Positions 36,041 to 43,989 of a stretch of 64,000 bases of DNA are shown here, piece after piece (within the stretch, counting starts at the first letter, position 1; the number at the start of each line of letters is the position of its first letter). Both the position numbers and the translations under genes were made by a program. Source of the stretch: Reyranella sp. (GTDB lineage Bacteria > Pseudomonadota > Alphaproteobacteria > Reyranellales > Reyranellaceae); the NCBI GenBank assembly GCA_030684475.1, contig JAUXWB010000259.1, positions 1 through 64,000 of the forward strand, written 5' to 3'. The notes beneath the pieces are model-generated. The model saw only the letters and a list, made by a program, of their open reading frames with translations, was not told the origin of the DNA and did no database searches.

Positions 36041-36996
36041 CAGCGATACCTCACCTTGGGATCGAGCAGCCCGTAGCTGAGGTCGACCAGCAGGTTGATG
36101 AAGACCACGGCCACGCCCACGATCAGGAAGACGCCGGTGATGATCGGATAGTCGCGCTGGCTGACTGCTTCGAGCAGCAACAGGCCCATGCCGGGAATGA
36201 CGAAGATCTGCTCCAGGATGACGGCGCCGCCGAACAGCACCGGAGCCTGCAGGCCGACCAGGGTGACCACCGGGATCAGCGCGTTGCGCAGCGCGTGGCG
36301 CAGGATCGTGGTGCGCGTCGCAAGGCCCTTGGCGAGCGCGGTGCGGATGTAGTCCTGGCGCATCACCTCGAGCATCATGGTGCGCGTCAACCGCATGACG
36401 ACGGCGGAAAATGCCATGCCCAGGATCAGCGCCGGGATGGCCATCTGGCCCATCTGGCGCAGCGGGTCTTCCATGAAGGGCGTCAGCTTCACGTCCGGCG
36501 ACCAGCCCCACCAAATGGATGGAAAGACCATCACCAGCGTGCCGACCCAGAAGCCGGGCAGCGCCAGCGCCAGAATGGCGAAGGAGCGCGTGACATAGTC
36601 GCCGATCGTGTCCTGGGCGACCGCCGAGTAGACGCCGATCGGAATGCCGACGATCAGTGCCACAGCCAGCGCCATCAGGCCGAGCTCGAAAGTGAGCGGC
36701 AGGCGGTGGAGGATGTCCTCCATGACCGAGGTATTCTGCCATAGCGACTTGCCCAGGCTGCCCTCGAACAGGAGCGCACCGATCCAGCGGAAGTACTGGC
36801 TGAACATCGGCCGGTCGAGGCCGAGCGCCGCCTCGAGCTGCTCGCGGCTCTTCTTGTCGGCGCCGATATCGTTGGTCGACAGCATCAGGTCGATCACGTC
36901 GCCGGGGATCAACCGCACGGTGACGAACACGATCAGGCTGGCGAAGATCAAGGTCGGAATCAGCGCCAGCACGCGGCGGATCACATAGGCGTGCAT
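36040..36996 (-). CDS. ABC transporter permease (OppB-like)
   Basis: The first permease of the importer, 318 residues, with a typical N-terminal TM (VLALIPTLIFASLIVFVTVRL), the GDV loop and LGLDRPMFSQYFRWIG. The EAA-type loop is DYIRTALAKGLATRTTILRHALRNALIP. Its ATG overlaps the TGA of a truncated ligase gene by one base (TGATG), so it is translationally coupled to that remnant. Confidence 0.92.
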   Translation of the reverse strand: MHAYVIRRVLALIPTLIFASLIVFVTVRLIPGDVIDLMLSTNDIGADKKSREQLEAALGLDRPMFSQYFRWIGALLFEGSLGKSLWQNTSVMEDILHRLPLTFELGLMALAVALIVGIPIGVYSAVAQDTIGDYVTRSFAILALALPGFWVGTLVMVFPSIWWGWSPDVKLTPFMEDPLRQMGQMAIPALILGMAFSAVVMRLTRTMMLEVMRQDYIRTALAKGLATRTTILRHALRNALIPVVTLVGLQAPVLFGGAVILEQIFVIPGMGLLLLEAVSQRDYPIITGVFLIVGVAVVFINLLVDLSYGLLDPKVRYR

Positions 36997-37652
36997 CAGC
37001 CGCCCCCTCCGGCGACGATCGCCTGCAGATCGGCGAGATTGCCGTGGGAGCTCAGCACGCTCCTGAGCAGCCCGGTCGGCCCCGAGGTGAACAGGATCCT
37101 GGCCGGCGTGTCCGCCGCGATGTGCAGGCGCCGCTCGGAGACCGCGGCGTCGATCGAGCAGGACGCGAGCGCCGCGAACGCGAGACCGCGTTTGCCGTCG
37201 ACGGTGACGATCCGCGCGCCGCGGGCCTGGACGCGATCGAGCGCGGGGCGGTAGGCGGCCGAGTCCTGGGCGAAGACCAGGCCCGGTTCGACGACGTCGA
37301 GTGCGTGGTCGAGGCCGGCGAAATCACCCGACAGGGAATAGTCCGGGGGAAGCGGCGCTACCACCACGCCGGCGCGCAAGGCGCCAAGAAGGAAGATCGC
37401 GCTCTCGAGACTGTCGTCGGACAGGAGCGCGACCGGCGCGCTTTGTGGCCCGAACCCCTGCGCGATCAGCCACGAGGCAATGGCGCCCGTCCGCGCCCAG
37501 GCCTCGGCATAGGTCAGATCCCGCCCGACACGGAAAATGGTGCCGGGGTGGCGTTCGGCCGCGTGCTGCAACTGGTCGATGGCCAGCGGCCGCTCGACGG
37601 AAGCCACCGGCTCGGGTCGATCAGGCGCGCGCAGCGGGGCCACATGGCTCAC
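36996..37652 (-). CDS. Truncated AMP-binding (acyl-CoA ligase-like) protein
   Basis: Only the N-terminal part of an AMP-dependent ligase, 218 residues against the usual 500-600. It keeps DLTYAEAWARTGAIASWL and a core motif ILFTSGPTGLLRSVLSSHGN. In functional enzymes the motif is TSGSTGxPK; the Pro-Lys is replaced here by Leu-Leu-Arg. The protein then ends. It cannot be a complete ligase. GTG 37,652 has AGGAGGG at good spacing; ATG 37,661 lies too close to it. The reading frame is intact and coupled to the OppB-like gene, so it may persist as a translational leader or have a new binding role. Remnant status is likely. Confidence 0.65.
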   Translation of the reverse strand: MSHVAPLRAPDRPEPVASVERPLAIDQLQHAAERHPGTIFRVGRDLTYAEAWARTGAIASWLIAQGFGPQSAPVALLSDDSLESAIFLLGALRAGVVVAPLPPDYSLSGDFAGLDHALDVVEPGLVFAQDSAAYRPALDRVQARGARIVTVDGKRGLAFAALASCSIDAAVSERRLHIAADTPARILFTSGPTGLLRSVLSSHGNLADLQAIVAGGGG

Positions 37653-37775
37653 TCGGTACATCCCTCCTGAAACGTTTCCTCGTCGCCCGCTTGTGCGGGC
37701 GTTCTTGTTGGCGACAAGCTGCCGGGATCGCAGGTGTACTGTCAATCGGCGGTAGCGGCGATTGGGCTGCCGGCT

Positions 37776-38915
37776 CTAGCCTTCGAGCGTGCCTGCCAGG
37801 CGCTCGGCAGCTTCGGCGTAGTCCTTCATGAAATCGTAGACGACCGAACGTGCCGACTGTTCGGTGTTCATGAGACCGACCGCCTGACCGACATAGTAGG
37901 TCGCGAGCCGCTGGGCACCTTCGTGGCCGCTCGCGGCAAGTTTATCGATCTTGGCCAATGCCGGCCGGCTGACGAGGCCTTGCAGCGGCATCGGCAGCGG
38001 ATTGGGCGCCGCCTCTCCGTGCCAGCCATCGGTCCAGGCCGAGCGGAGCTGCCGCGTCGGCTTGCCGGTCCGGCTGCGTGACCGCACAGTGTCGCGCGAC
38101 GTCGCCGCCAGCATCTTCTTCTTCACCGTCGGGGTGGTTTCGGCCTCCGCCGTCGTCAGCCAGACCGACGCGGTCCAGGCGCCGGCCGCGCCCATCGCCA
38201 TGCACGCCGCCATCTGACGCCCGGTCGCAATGCCTCCGGCGGCCAGCACGTCGATGCCCTTGTAGCCTTCGATGGCCTGCAACACTTCGGGCACCAGCAC
38301 CATGGTCGAAACCTCGCCGCAGTGCCCGCCCGCCTCGGTGCCGGCGACCACGAGAATGTCGACACCGGCCTTGGCATGCTTGATCGCATGCTCCCTGGCG
38401 CCGGTGAGCGCGCCCACCAGGATGCCCTTGGCCCGAGCGCGGGTCATGATTGCCGGCGGCGGCACGCCGAGCGCGTTCACGAACAGCTTGATCGGGTGGT
38501 TGAACGCGACATCGAGAAGCCGCGCCGCACCACCTTCCCGCATGTTGTCCGTATAGTCGTGGACGCCCTGCCCGGCAGACCACAGGTCGGCGGTATCGAT
38601 GCCGTGCTGGGCCAGCAGGTCGGCGACATGCCGGCGGTGCTCGGGCGGCACGCGCGCCTCGAGGTCGGCCGACGTCAGCCCGCCCTCCTTGTCCTCCATC
38701 TTGTTGGGAATCAGCAGGTCGATGCCGTAGGGCTTGCCGTTCACGTGCTCGTCGATCCACTTGAGATCGATCTCGAGGCTCTCCGCGGTATGGGCGACGG
38801 CCCCCAGCACGCCGAAGCCGCCGGCGTTTGACACCGCGGCCACGACGTCGCGGCAATGGCTGAAGGCGAACAGGGGAAACTCGATCCCGAGCTTCCGGCA
38901 CAAGGCAGACTTCAT
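37776..38915 (-). CDS. Nitronate monooxygenase (2-nitropropane dioxygenase family)
   Basis: An FMN-dependent TIM-barrel enzyme of 379 residues that oxidises nitroalkanes or related carbanions. Family features are SHCRDVVAAVSNAGGFGVLG, the AGTEAGGHCGE loop with the conserved His, and VLAAGGIATGRQMAACMAMGA for phosphate binding. ATG 38,915 follows GGGGA. The gene is 41 bases after the luciferase-like monooxygenase gene on the same strand, so both probably act in one oxidative pathway, with the downstream transporter feeding it. Confidence 0.88.
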   Translation of the reverse strand: MKSALCRKLGIEFPLFAFSHCRDVVAAVSNAGGFGVLGAVAHTAESLEIDLKWIDEHVNGKPYGIDLLIPNKMEDKEGGLTSADLEARVPPEHRRHVADLLAQHGIDTADLWSAGQGVHDYTDNMREGGAARLLDVAFNHPIKLFVNALGVPPPAIMTRARAKGILVGALTGAREHAIKHAKAGVDILVVAGTEAGGHCGEVSTMVLVPEVLQAIEGYKGIDVLAAGGIATGRQMAACMAMGAAGAWTASVWLTTAEAETTPTVKKKMLAATSRDTVRSRSRTGKPTRQLRSAWTDGWHGEAAPNPLPMPLQGLVSRPALAKIDKLAASGHEGAQRLATYYVGQAVGLMNTEQSARSVVYDFMKDYAEAAERLAGTLEG

Positions 38916-38956
38916 CGTTCCCCTCTCCCGGCGGCGTTCGACTGCGCGGCGTCCCG

Positions 38957-40189
38957 CTACTTCGCCGCCTGCTTGCCCAGGCCCTTCGGCACCTGCGCGG
39001 CCGCGGCGCTGACGCGCGGGTTGGAAGTAACCTTGAGCGCCTCGGCGGCGTCCTTGTTCTCCATGATCTTGGCCATGATGGCCTGACCGGCGCGATCGAA
39101 GACGGCACGGTTTTCCTGCAGGTACTTCTGCGATTCGCGCAGCTTGGTGACGTAGCCGTTGATCTCGGGGATGACGTAGCGCGCAACCATGTCCCAGCTG
39201 CGGAAGGTATTCTCCGGATTTGCCCAGTCGTGCACGAAGCCGACGCAAGTCCCGAAGCCGCCGCTCTTGTCGACCACGCTCTTGATCATGTTCACCAAGT
39301 CGTCCGGCGTGCCGATGACGGCGGCGGAGCCTTCGCCCGACATCTCGTCGACGGCTTCATCCGGCGACTTGTAGGGGGCCGAGCCCGGCCGCTGCAGGGT
39401 GCCGTAGATGTACTCGTTGTGCCAGCGCATCAACCCGTGACGCGCCTCCTCGCGCGCCTTCTCGCGGGTCTCGGCGATGTGCCAGTTGAGCAGCACGCGC
39501 CAGTTCTTGCGGTCGACGGTCGTGCCGGCCTTCTTGGCGGCCGACTCGGCGAAACCCCACTGCGTCGGGAGCGCGGTCAGGCCCTCGCTCGACATCGAGC
39601 CCAGCGAAATGATGCCGATGCCGTATTTCCCCGCCAGCGTCATGCCCGACGGACTGATCTGCGAAGCGACGGCGAACGGCATGTCCTCCTGCAGCGGCAG
39701 GAGCTGCAGGGCGGCGTCCTGCATCGTGAACCATTCGGACTTGTGGGTGACGCGCTCGCCCTTGAACAGGCGGCGGATGATGCCGATCGCCTCGTCCTGG
39801 CGGTCGCGCTGGGTCATCGGATCGATGCCGAGCGTGTGGGCGTCGGACGGCAGTGCCCCGGGACCCGAGCCGAAGATCGCGCGGCCGCCGGTCATGTGGT
39901 CGAGCTGCACCATGCGCTGCGCCACGTTGTAGGGATGGTGATAGGGCAGCGAGATCACGCCGGTAGCGAGCTTGATGCGCTTGGTGTGCTCGCCAGCCGC
40001 GGCCAGGAACATCTCGGGCGAAGCAATCATTTCCCAGCCCGATGAATGATGCTCGCCGCACCAGAACTCATCGTAGCCCAGTTCGTCGAGATGCTTCACG
40101 AAGGCGATATCGCGCCGAAACTGCAGCATCGGATTTTCGCCGATGGGATGATGGGGGGCGAGAAAGGCGCCAAATCCTAGCCGCGACAT
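38957..40189 (-). CDS. Luciferase-like flavin-dependent monooxygenase
   Basis: A 410-residue LLM-class oxidoreductase that uses reduced FMN. The N-terminus MSRLGFGAFLAPHHPIGENP, the segment FWCGEHHSSGWEMIASPEMF and the FGSGPGALPSDAH loop are typical. Substrate is unknown; related enzymes oxidise aldehydes, sulfonates, alkanes or amines. It begins a leftward set with nitronate monooxygenase, a ligase remnant and an ABC importer. The C-terminal tail is Ala-rich. The ATG at 40,189 is well placed. Confidence 0.88.
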   Translation of the reverse strand: MSRLGFGAFLAPHHPIGENPMLQFRRDIAFVKHLDELGYDEFWCGEHHSSGWEMIASPEMFLAAAGEHTKRIKLATGVISLPYHHPYNVAQRMVQLDHMTGGRAIFGSGPGALPSDAHTLGIDPMTQRDRQDEAIGIIRRLFKGERVTHKSEWFTMQDAALQLLPLQEDMPFAVASQISPSGMTLAGKYGIGIISLGSMSSEGLTALPTQWGFAESAAKKAGTTVDRKNWRVLLNWHIAETREKAREEARHGLMRWHNEYIYGTLQRPGSAPYKSPDEAVDEMSGEGSAAVIGTPDDLVNMIKSVVDKSGGFGTCVGFVHDWANPENTFRSWDMVARYVIPEINGYVTKLRESQKYLQENRAVFDRAGQAIMAKIMENKDAAEALKVTSNPRVSAAAAQVPKGLGKQAAK

Positions 40190-40297
40190 GGGAATACTCC
40201 TCGGTGAAGACAGTCAGCCGCCGCCAGACTTGTGCCGGGCCGGCCCCCTGTCCAGAGGGATCGACCGCATCGCGATCCGGCGCCGGAAACAGCAGGT

Positions 40298-41458
40298 TCA
40301 GGGGCCGTTCAGACGCCGCTTCAGTTCGCCCGCGATCAGCTCATAGGTATAGGCGGTCGGGTGACCGTCGTGGGGAATGAGGAGAAGCGAGACATCGATC
40401 TCGCTCGTCAGCTGGTCGACCGACAGCAGCGGGATCCCGATCTTCCTCAGCTGCTGCAGCACGGTGACCAGGAAGGGTGACGACGCGCCGTAACCGCCCT
40501 TGGATGTTTCATCCGGCCATGAATAGATGACGATCAAGGGCGCGCCGAACTTCTCGCGGACCAGCTGTTGCAGGCGCGCCATCAGCGCAACGAACAGGTC
40601 GGCCTGCTCGTCCTGGCGCTGGCGCATGCCGATCGCGTCGACGAACAGGAACTGTTCGCCCAGCAGGTACTTCAGTCCGGCGAGCGGGTGGGTCCAGCGA
40701 TATTCGTTGAACGACCCCGTGTGTCGCGGCGCGCCATTCTCGAGAACATAGCGCGGCGAGGATCCCAGCCAGGCGCCGTCGCCGGTCACCCGTGCGAGGT
40801 GCGCCGGAATGATCCAGCTCACCACCGCCTTGACCGACTGGTCGGCATAGCGGTCGAGCAGGCCCGTCTCGAAGGCCCGCACGAGGTGGTTGGGGCCATA
40901 GCCCGGCACGCCGAGATTGACGGTGCGGACCTTGTAGTCGTTCGCCTTGGCGAACTGCGAGGCGAGACTCTGGTCGTCGACGAGCCCCTGGCCGAAGATG
41001 AAGGAATCGCCCAGGAACAGGTAGGTGTCGGCGCCGGACGGGCCGGCCGGCGTGACGCGCGCCGCGGTGCCGTCGAAATGATAGGTGCGACGATAGATCA
41101 GCTCCGGGCCGAACGTCGCCGTGGCGACGACTTCCGTGTTCGGTTGCGGACGGAAGCCCAGCACCGGATCGGCCGGTGGCCACCATTTGGGATCGGTCGT
41201 TTGCACCAGACCGTGTCCCATCGGCGCAGGCGACAGAACGCCCGCGACGACATCGAGCAGCGCCAGGCTCGCGGCGAGCGCCGAGGCGAGCAGCGCGCCC
41301 GTGCGCCAGCGATTGCCGCGCAGAAGGACGACGCCCGCCAGGCCGAGCAATGCCGCCAGGCTGCACGCCCACAGGGCGGACGGCAGGACCGCCGCACCGA
41401 CGGCGAGCAGGACCAGCAGCCCCGCGGCGATCCCGTAGTTCCGACGATTGCCGTCCAT
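40298..41458 (-). CDS. Membrane-anchored SGNH/GDSL hydrolase
   Basis: A 386-residue protein with two or three N-terminal TM helices (about residues 8-75) and a soluble SGNH hydrolase domain. The catalytic Ser is in FLGDSFIFGQG and the Asp/His pair is in DGHPTAYTYELI. The oxyanion Gly and Asn appear in NLGVPGYGPNHL. Such enzymes remove or transfer acyl groups on envelope glycans. ATG 41,458 follows GAGG. It diverges from the CoA transferase gene at 41,519 with 60 bases between. Confidence 0.75.
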   Translation of the reverse strand: MDGNRRNYGIAAGLLVLLAVGAAVLPSALWACSLAALLGLAGVVLLRGNRWRTGALLASALAASLALLDVVAGVLSPAPMGHGLVQTTDPKWWPPADPVLGFRPQPNTEVVATATFGPELIYRRTYHFDGTAARVTPAGPSGADTYLFLGDSFIFGQGLVDDQSLASQFAKANDYKVRTVNLGVPGYGPNHLVRAFETGLLDRYADQSVKAVVSWIIPAHLARVTGDGAWLGSSPRYVLENGAPRHTGSFNEYRWTHPLAGLKYLLGEQFLFVDAIGMRQRQDEQADLFVALMARLQQLVREKFGAPLIVIYSWPDETSKGGYGASSPFLVTVLQQLRKIGIPLLSVDQLTSEIDVSLLLIPHDGHPTAYTYELIAGELKRRLNGP

Positions 41459-41518
41459 TGACCTCAAGGCGTCTCCCCGGAGTAGGGTGCGATGTACGTG
41501 TTCGAAAGGAAAACATCA

Positions 41519-42730
41519 ATGAGCGGGCAGTTGCCGCTAAAAGGCCTCCGGGTGCTCGATCTGGCGAGTTTCATCGCCGGTCCCGTGGCGACCACGGTGA
41601 TGGGCGACTACGGCGCCGAGGTCATCAAGATCGAGCCGCCGGGCGAGGGCGACCCGCAGCGCAAGCTCGGCCAGGCGCATTCGATCCCGCAGCATCCGGT
41701 CAACTTCTGCTGGCACCTCACCAACCGCAACAAGCGGGCGATCGTGCTCGACCTCAAGAGCGAGGGTGGCCGCGCCGCCTTCGACCGGCTGGCGAAGACC
41801 GCCGACGTGATGGTGGTGAACTTCCCGCTGAAGGTGCGCGAGCGCCTCAGGATGCGCTACTCCGACGTGGCGCCGCTCAATCCCCGGCTGATCTACGCCT
41901 CGATGACCGGCTACGGCGAGACCGGGCCCGATGCCGAGCAGCCGGGCTTCGATTCCACGGCCTTCTTCGCCCGCTCCGGCCTGCTCGATGCCCTCACCTA
42001 CGAAGGCGGGCCGCCGGCCTTCTCGCTGCCGGCGCAGGGCGACCAGATGGCCGGCATGAACCTGTTCGCCGCCATCGTCCTGGCGCTGCTGCACCGCGAG
42101 CGCACCGGCGAAGGCTGCGAGGTCGGCACCTCCTTGCATGCGAGCGGCCTGTGGTCGAACGCCATGCTGGCGCAGGGTGCCCTGCTCGGCGCCTACGTGG
42201 CGCCGCGGCCGCCACGCACCCAGCCGAGGAGCGCGCTCGCCAACCAGTACCGCACCGCCGATCACCGTTGGATCCAGCTCACCATCGTGCGCGAGGACAA
42301 GCTCTGGCCCGAACTCTGCCAGGCGATCGAGCGGCCCGAGCTGCTGGACGACCCGCGCTTCAAAACGACCGAAGAGCGCCGCGCCCACGCCACGGAACTG
42401 GCGGCGATCCTCGATCCGGTGTTCGCAGCCCACCCCTGGCTGCACTGGCGGCTGAGACTCCGCCATCACGGCATCACCTTCGGCCTGCTGGGCGTCATGC
42501 GCGACGTGCCGCACGACGAGCAGGCCGTCGCCAACGGCGCCGTGGTGCCGAGCACGCTCGAGGAGATGCCTCGCACGATCTCGGCGCCGATCCGGCTCTC
42601 CTTCGCCTCAGAGCCGATGCCGGCCGGCGCCGGCCCCGGCCACGGCCAGCATACCGACGAGGTGCTGGGCGAGCTGGGCTACAGCGCGACCGAAATCGCC
42701 GGCCTCAGATCGGTCGGCGCGCTCGGTTGA
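41519..42730 (+). CDS. Family III CoA transferase (CaiB/BaiF)
   Basis: A 403-residue CoA transferase that moves CoA between carboxylic acids. The N-terminus LKGLRVLDLASFIAGPVATT, then YGAEVIKIEPPGEGDPQRK, and the catalytic Asp in QPGFDSTAFFARSG (about residue 145) are all present. ATG 41,519 follows AAAGGA. It is well separated from the SGNH gene and ends at a hairpin. Substrate unknown; it may activate an acid formed by the neighbouring oxidative genes. Confidence 0.9.
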   Translation: MSGQLPLKGLRVLDLASFIAGPVATTVMGDYGAEVIKIEPPGEGDPQRKLGQAHSIPQHPVNFCWHLTNRNKRAIVLDLKSEGGRAAFDRLAKTADVMVVNFPLKVRERLRMRYSDVAPLNPRLIYASMTGYGETGPDAEQPGFDSTAFFARSGLLDALTYEGGPPAFSLPAQGDQMAGMNLFAAIVLALLHRERTGEGCEVGTSLHASGLWSNAMLAQGALLGAYVAPRPPRTQPRSALANQYRTADHRWIQLTIVREDKLWPELCQAIERPELLDDPRFKTTEERRAHATELAAILDPVFAAHPWLHWRLRLRHHGITFGLLGVMRDVPHDEQAVANGAVVPSTLEEMPRTISAPIRLSFASEPMPAGAGPGHGQHTDEVLGELGYSATEIAGLRSVGALG

Positions 42731-42738
42731 GACCAGTC

Positions 42739-42761
42739 TGCGGCACACGAAGTGTGCCGCA
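42739..42761 (+). terminator. Perfect hairpin after the CoA transferase gene
   Basis: TGCGGCACAC and GTGTGCCGCA form a perfect ten-pair stem with a GAA loop eight bases after the stop. It has no T-run, so termination would need Rho or another mechanism. The rest of the gap to the sigma gene (to 42,940) holds nothing recognised. Confidence 0.5.
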
Positions 42762-42940
42762 AAAGAACGCCAGCCGTGCCGGAGCGTGTGCCGCGGTGCC
42801 GGGATTCGTACGATTTCCCAAAGGGTTGCGCCGACTCGCCGGAACAACGCCGATGCCTCTCCGGAACAGGCCCGAATCGCGGCGTTGTGCCATCAGCGCA
42901 CTGCGCGATTCCGCGACGGCACGCCGGATCGCTTCTGCCG

Positions 42941-43522
42941 TCAGGAAACGGGGCGTGGCGCCGCGGCGAAACCGTCGATCGCCGGCGTGCCGGTGTCGTT
43001 CCAGACCACGCCGCCGACGGTTGAGTCGTCGCCCGTGAGCATCCGGTCGAGGGCCGCCCGGCCGCGCGAGATGCGGCTCTTGACCGTGCCGACCGAAACG
43101 CCGGAAAGCGCGGCGATTTGCTGATAGGACCAGCCCTCGAGCACCGAAAGCAGCAAGGCTTCGCGCTGGCCATCGTTCAGGAAGCGAAAGGCCCTGGTGA
43201 ACTCGCGCATGATCAGACCGCTATCCTGTGCAGGCTCGTGCGAGAGCTTGTTGGCGGTCGCCTCGTCGAGGCATACGGTCGGCCGCTGGCGGCGCAGGCC
43301 GGAGATGAATTCGTTGCGCTGAATGCGGAACAGCCACGCCGCGAGGTTCGTCCCCGGGCGGAAGGATTGCCGGCCGGCCAGCGACTTGACGACGGTTTCC
43401 TGGACGAGGTCGTCGGCGCGGTCGCGGTCGCGGGTCAGCGACAGGGCGTAGACGCGCAGGCGCGGCAGAAGAGCCTCGAGGTCGGCATGGAAGTCACCGG
43501 TCAGTGTCTGGGGAAGGGACAT
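42941..43522 (-). CDS. ECF-type RNA polymerase sigma factor
   Basis: A 193-residue sigma factor with region 2 (YALSLTRDRDRADDLVQETV, NLAAWLFRIQRNEFIS) and region 4 (LLLSVLEGWSYQQIAALSGV, VGTVKSRISRGRAAL), separated by a short linker. It lacks regions 1 and 3, as ECF factors do, and has a 35-residue tail. No anti-sigma gene lies next to it and no classical promoter match was found between it and the glucan synthase gene, so its signal and regulon are unknown. Confidence 0.9.
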   Translation of the reverse strand: MSLPQTLTGDFHADLEALLPRLRVYALSLTRDRDRADDLVQETVVKSLAGRQSFRPGTNLAAWLFRIQRNEFISGLRRQRPTVCLDEATANKLSHEPAQDSGLIMREFTRAFRFLNDGQREALLLSVLEGWSYQQIAALSGVSVGTVKSRISRGRAALDRMLTGDDSTVGGVVWNDTGTPAIDGFAAAPRPVS

Positions 43523-43989
43523 ATCGTATTCCGATCTCTCGTCGTTCTGGCAATTTTTCGAGGAACGCTAAATGAATGCTGGCCTGGTCGATCGGGTGCC
43601 GGCGACGCAACGGTGCGTCGAGCCACGGTCGCGATCGACATCAACGCTTCCCGGATCTAAGGAACTTGGCGCTGCAGATACTTGGAGAGATCAATCGGGT
43701 CCGCCGCCCTGCCGGCGCGGTCGATACCCTGATGTGACGACGGGCGGCCTTCCATTCAAAGGGCGCAGGGTCGTTCAGCGTCTCTTCTGTAGATTGACGT
43801 GGTGCCCCGCGTGCCTGATTGCAATGGCTCCAGCGGCTGGACTTCCGCAGCCGCGCCACAACGGAGTGATTCGTCCGGATCGTTTGCTGTAGAGGGAACG
43901 TCCGCAGCGCTCGCTTCAGGAGCGCTTCCCGCATATGCGATGCAACCTTGGCGTTGCTCCCGCGTTATTGCCCGAAAGGCCGGGTCATA
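43523..43989. other. Long intergenic region before the glucan synthase gene
   Basis: The 467 bases separate the divergent sigma factor and glucan synthase genes. Open frames here lack ribosome sites and familiar sequence. Several GGAAC motifs (43,562, 43,661, 43,895) were checked for a GGAAC-N17-CGTT general-stress promoter, and none has the second box. Promoters for both genes must lie here but were not located. Confidence 0.4.

Noticed and set aside
43572-43934. Short open frames between the sigma factor and glucan synthase genes
   Set aside because: No ribosome sites, low-complexity Arg/Ser/Pro-rich products and no family resemblance.
43523-43989. General stress sigma promoter GGAAC-N17-CGTT
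   Set aside because: GGAAC occurs several times but CGTT is never at the right distance.
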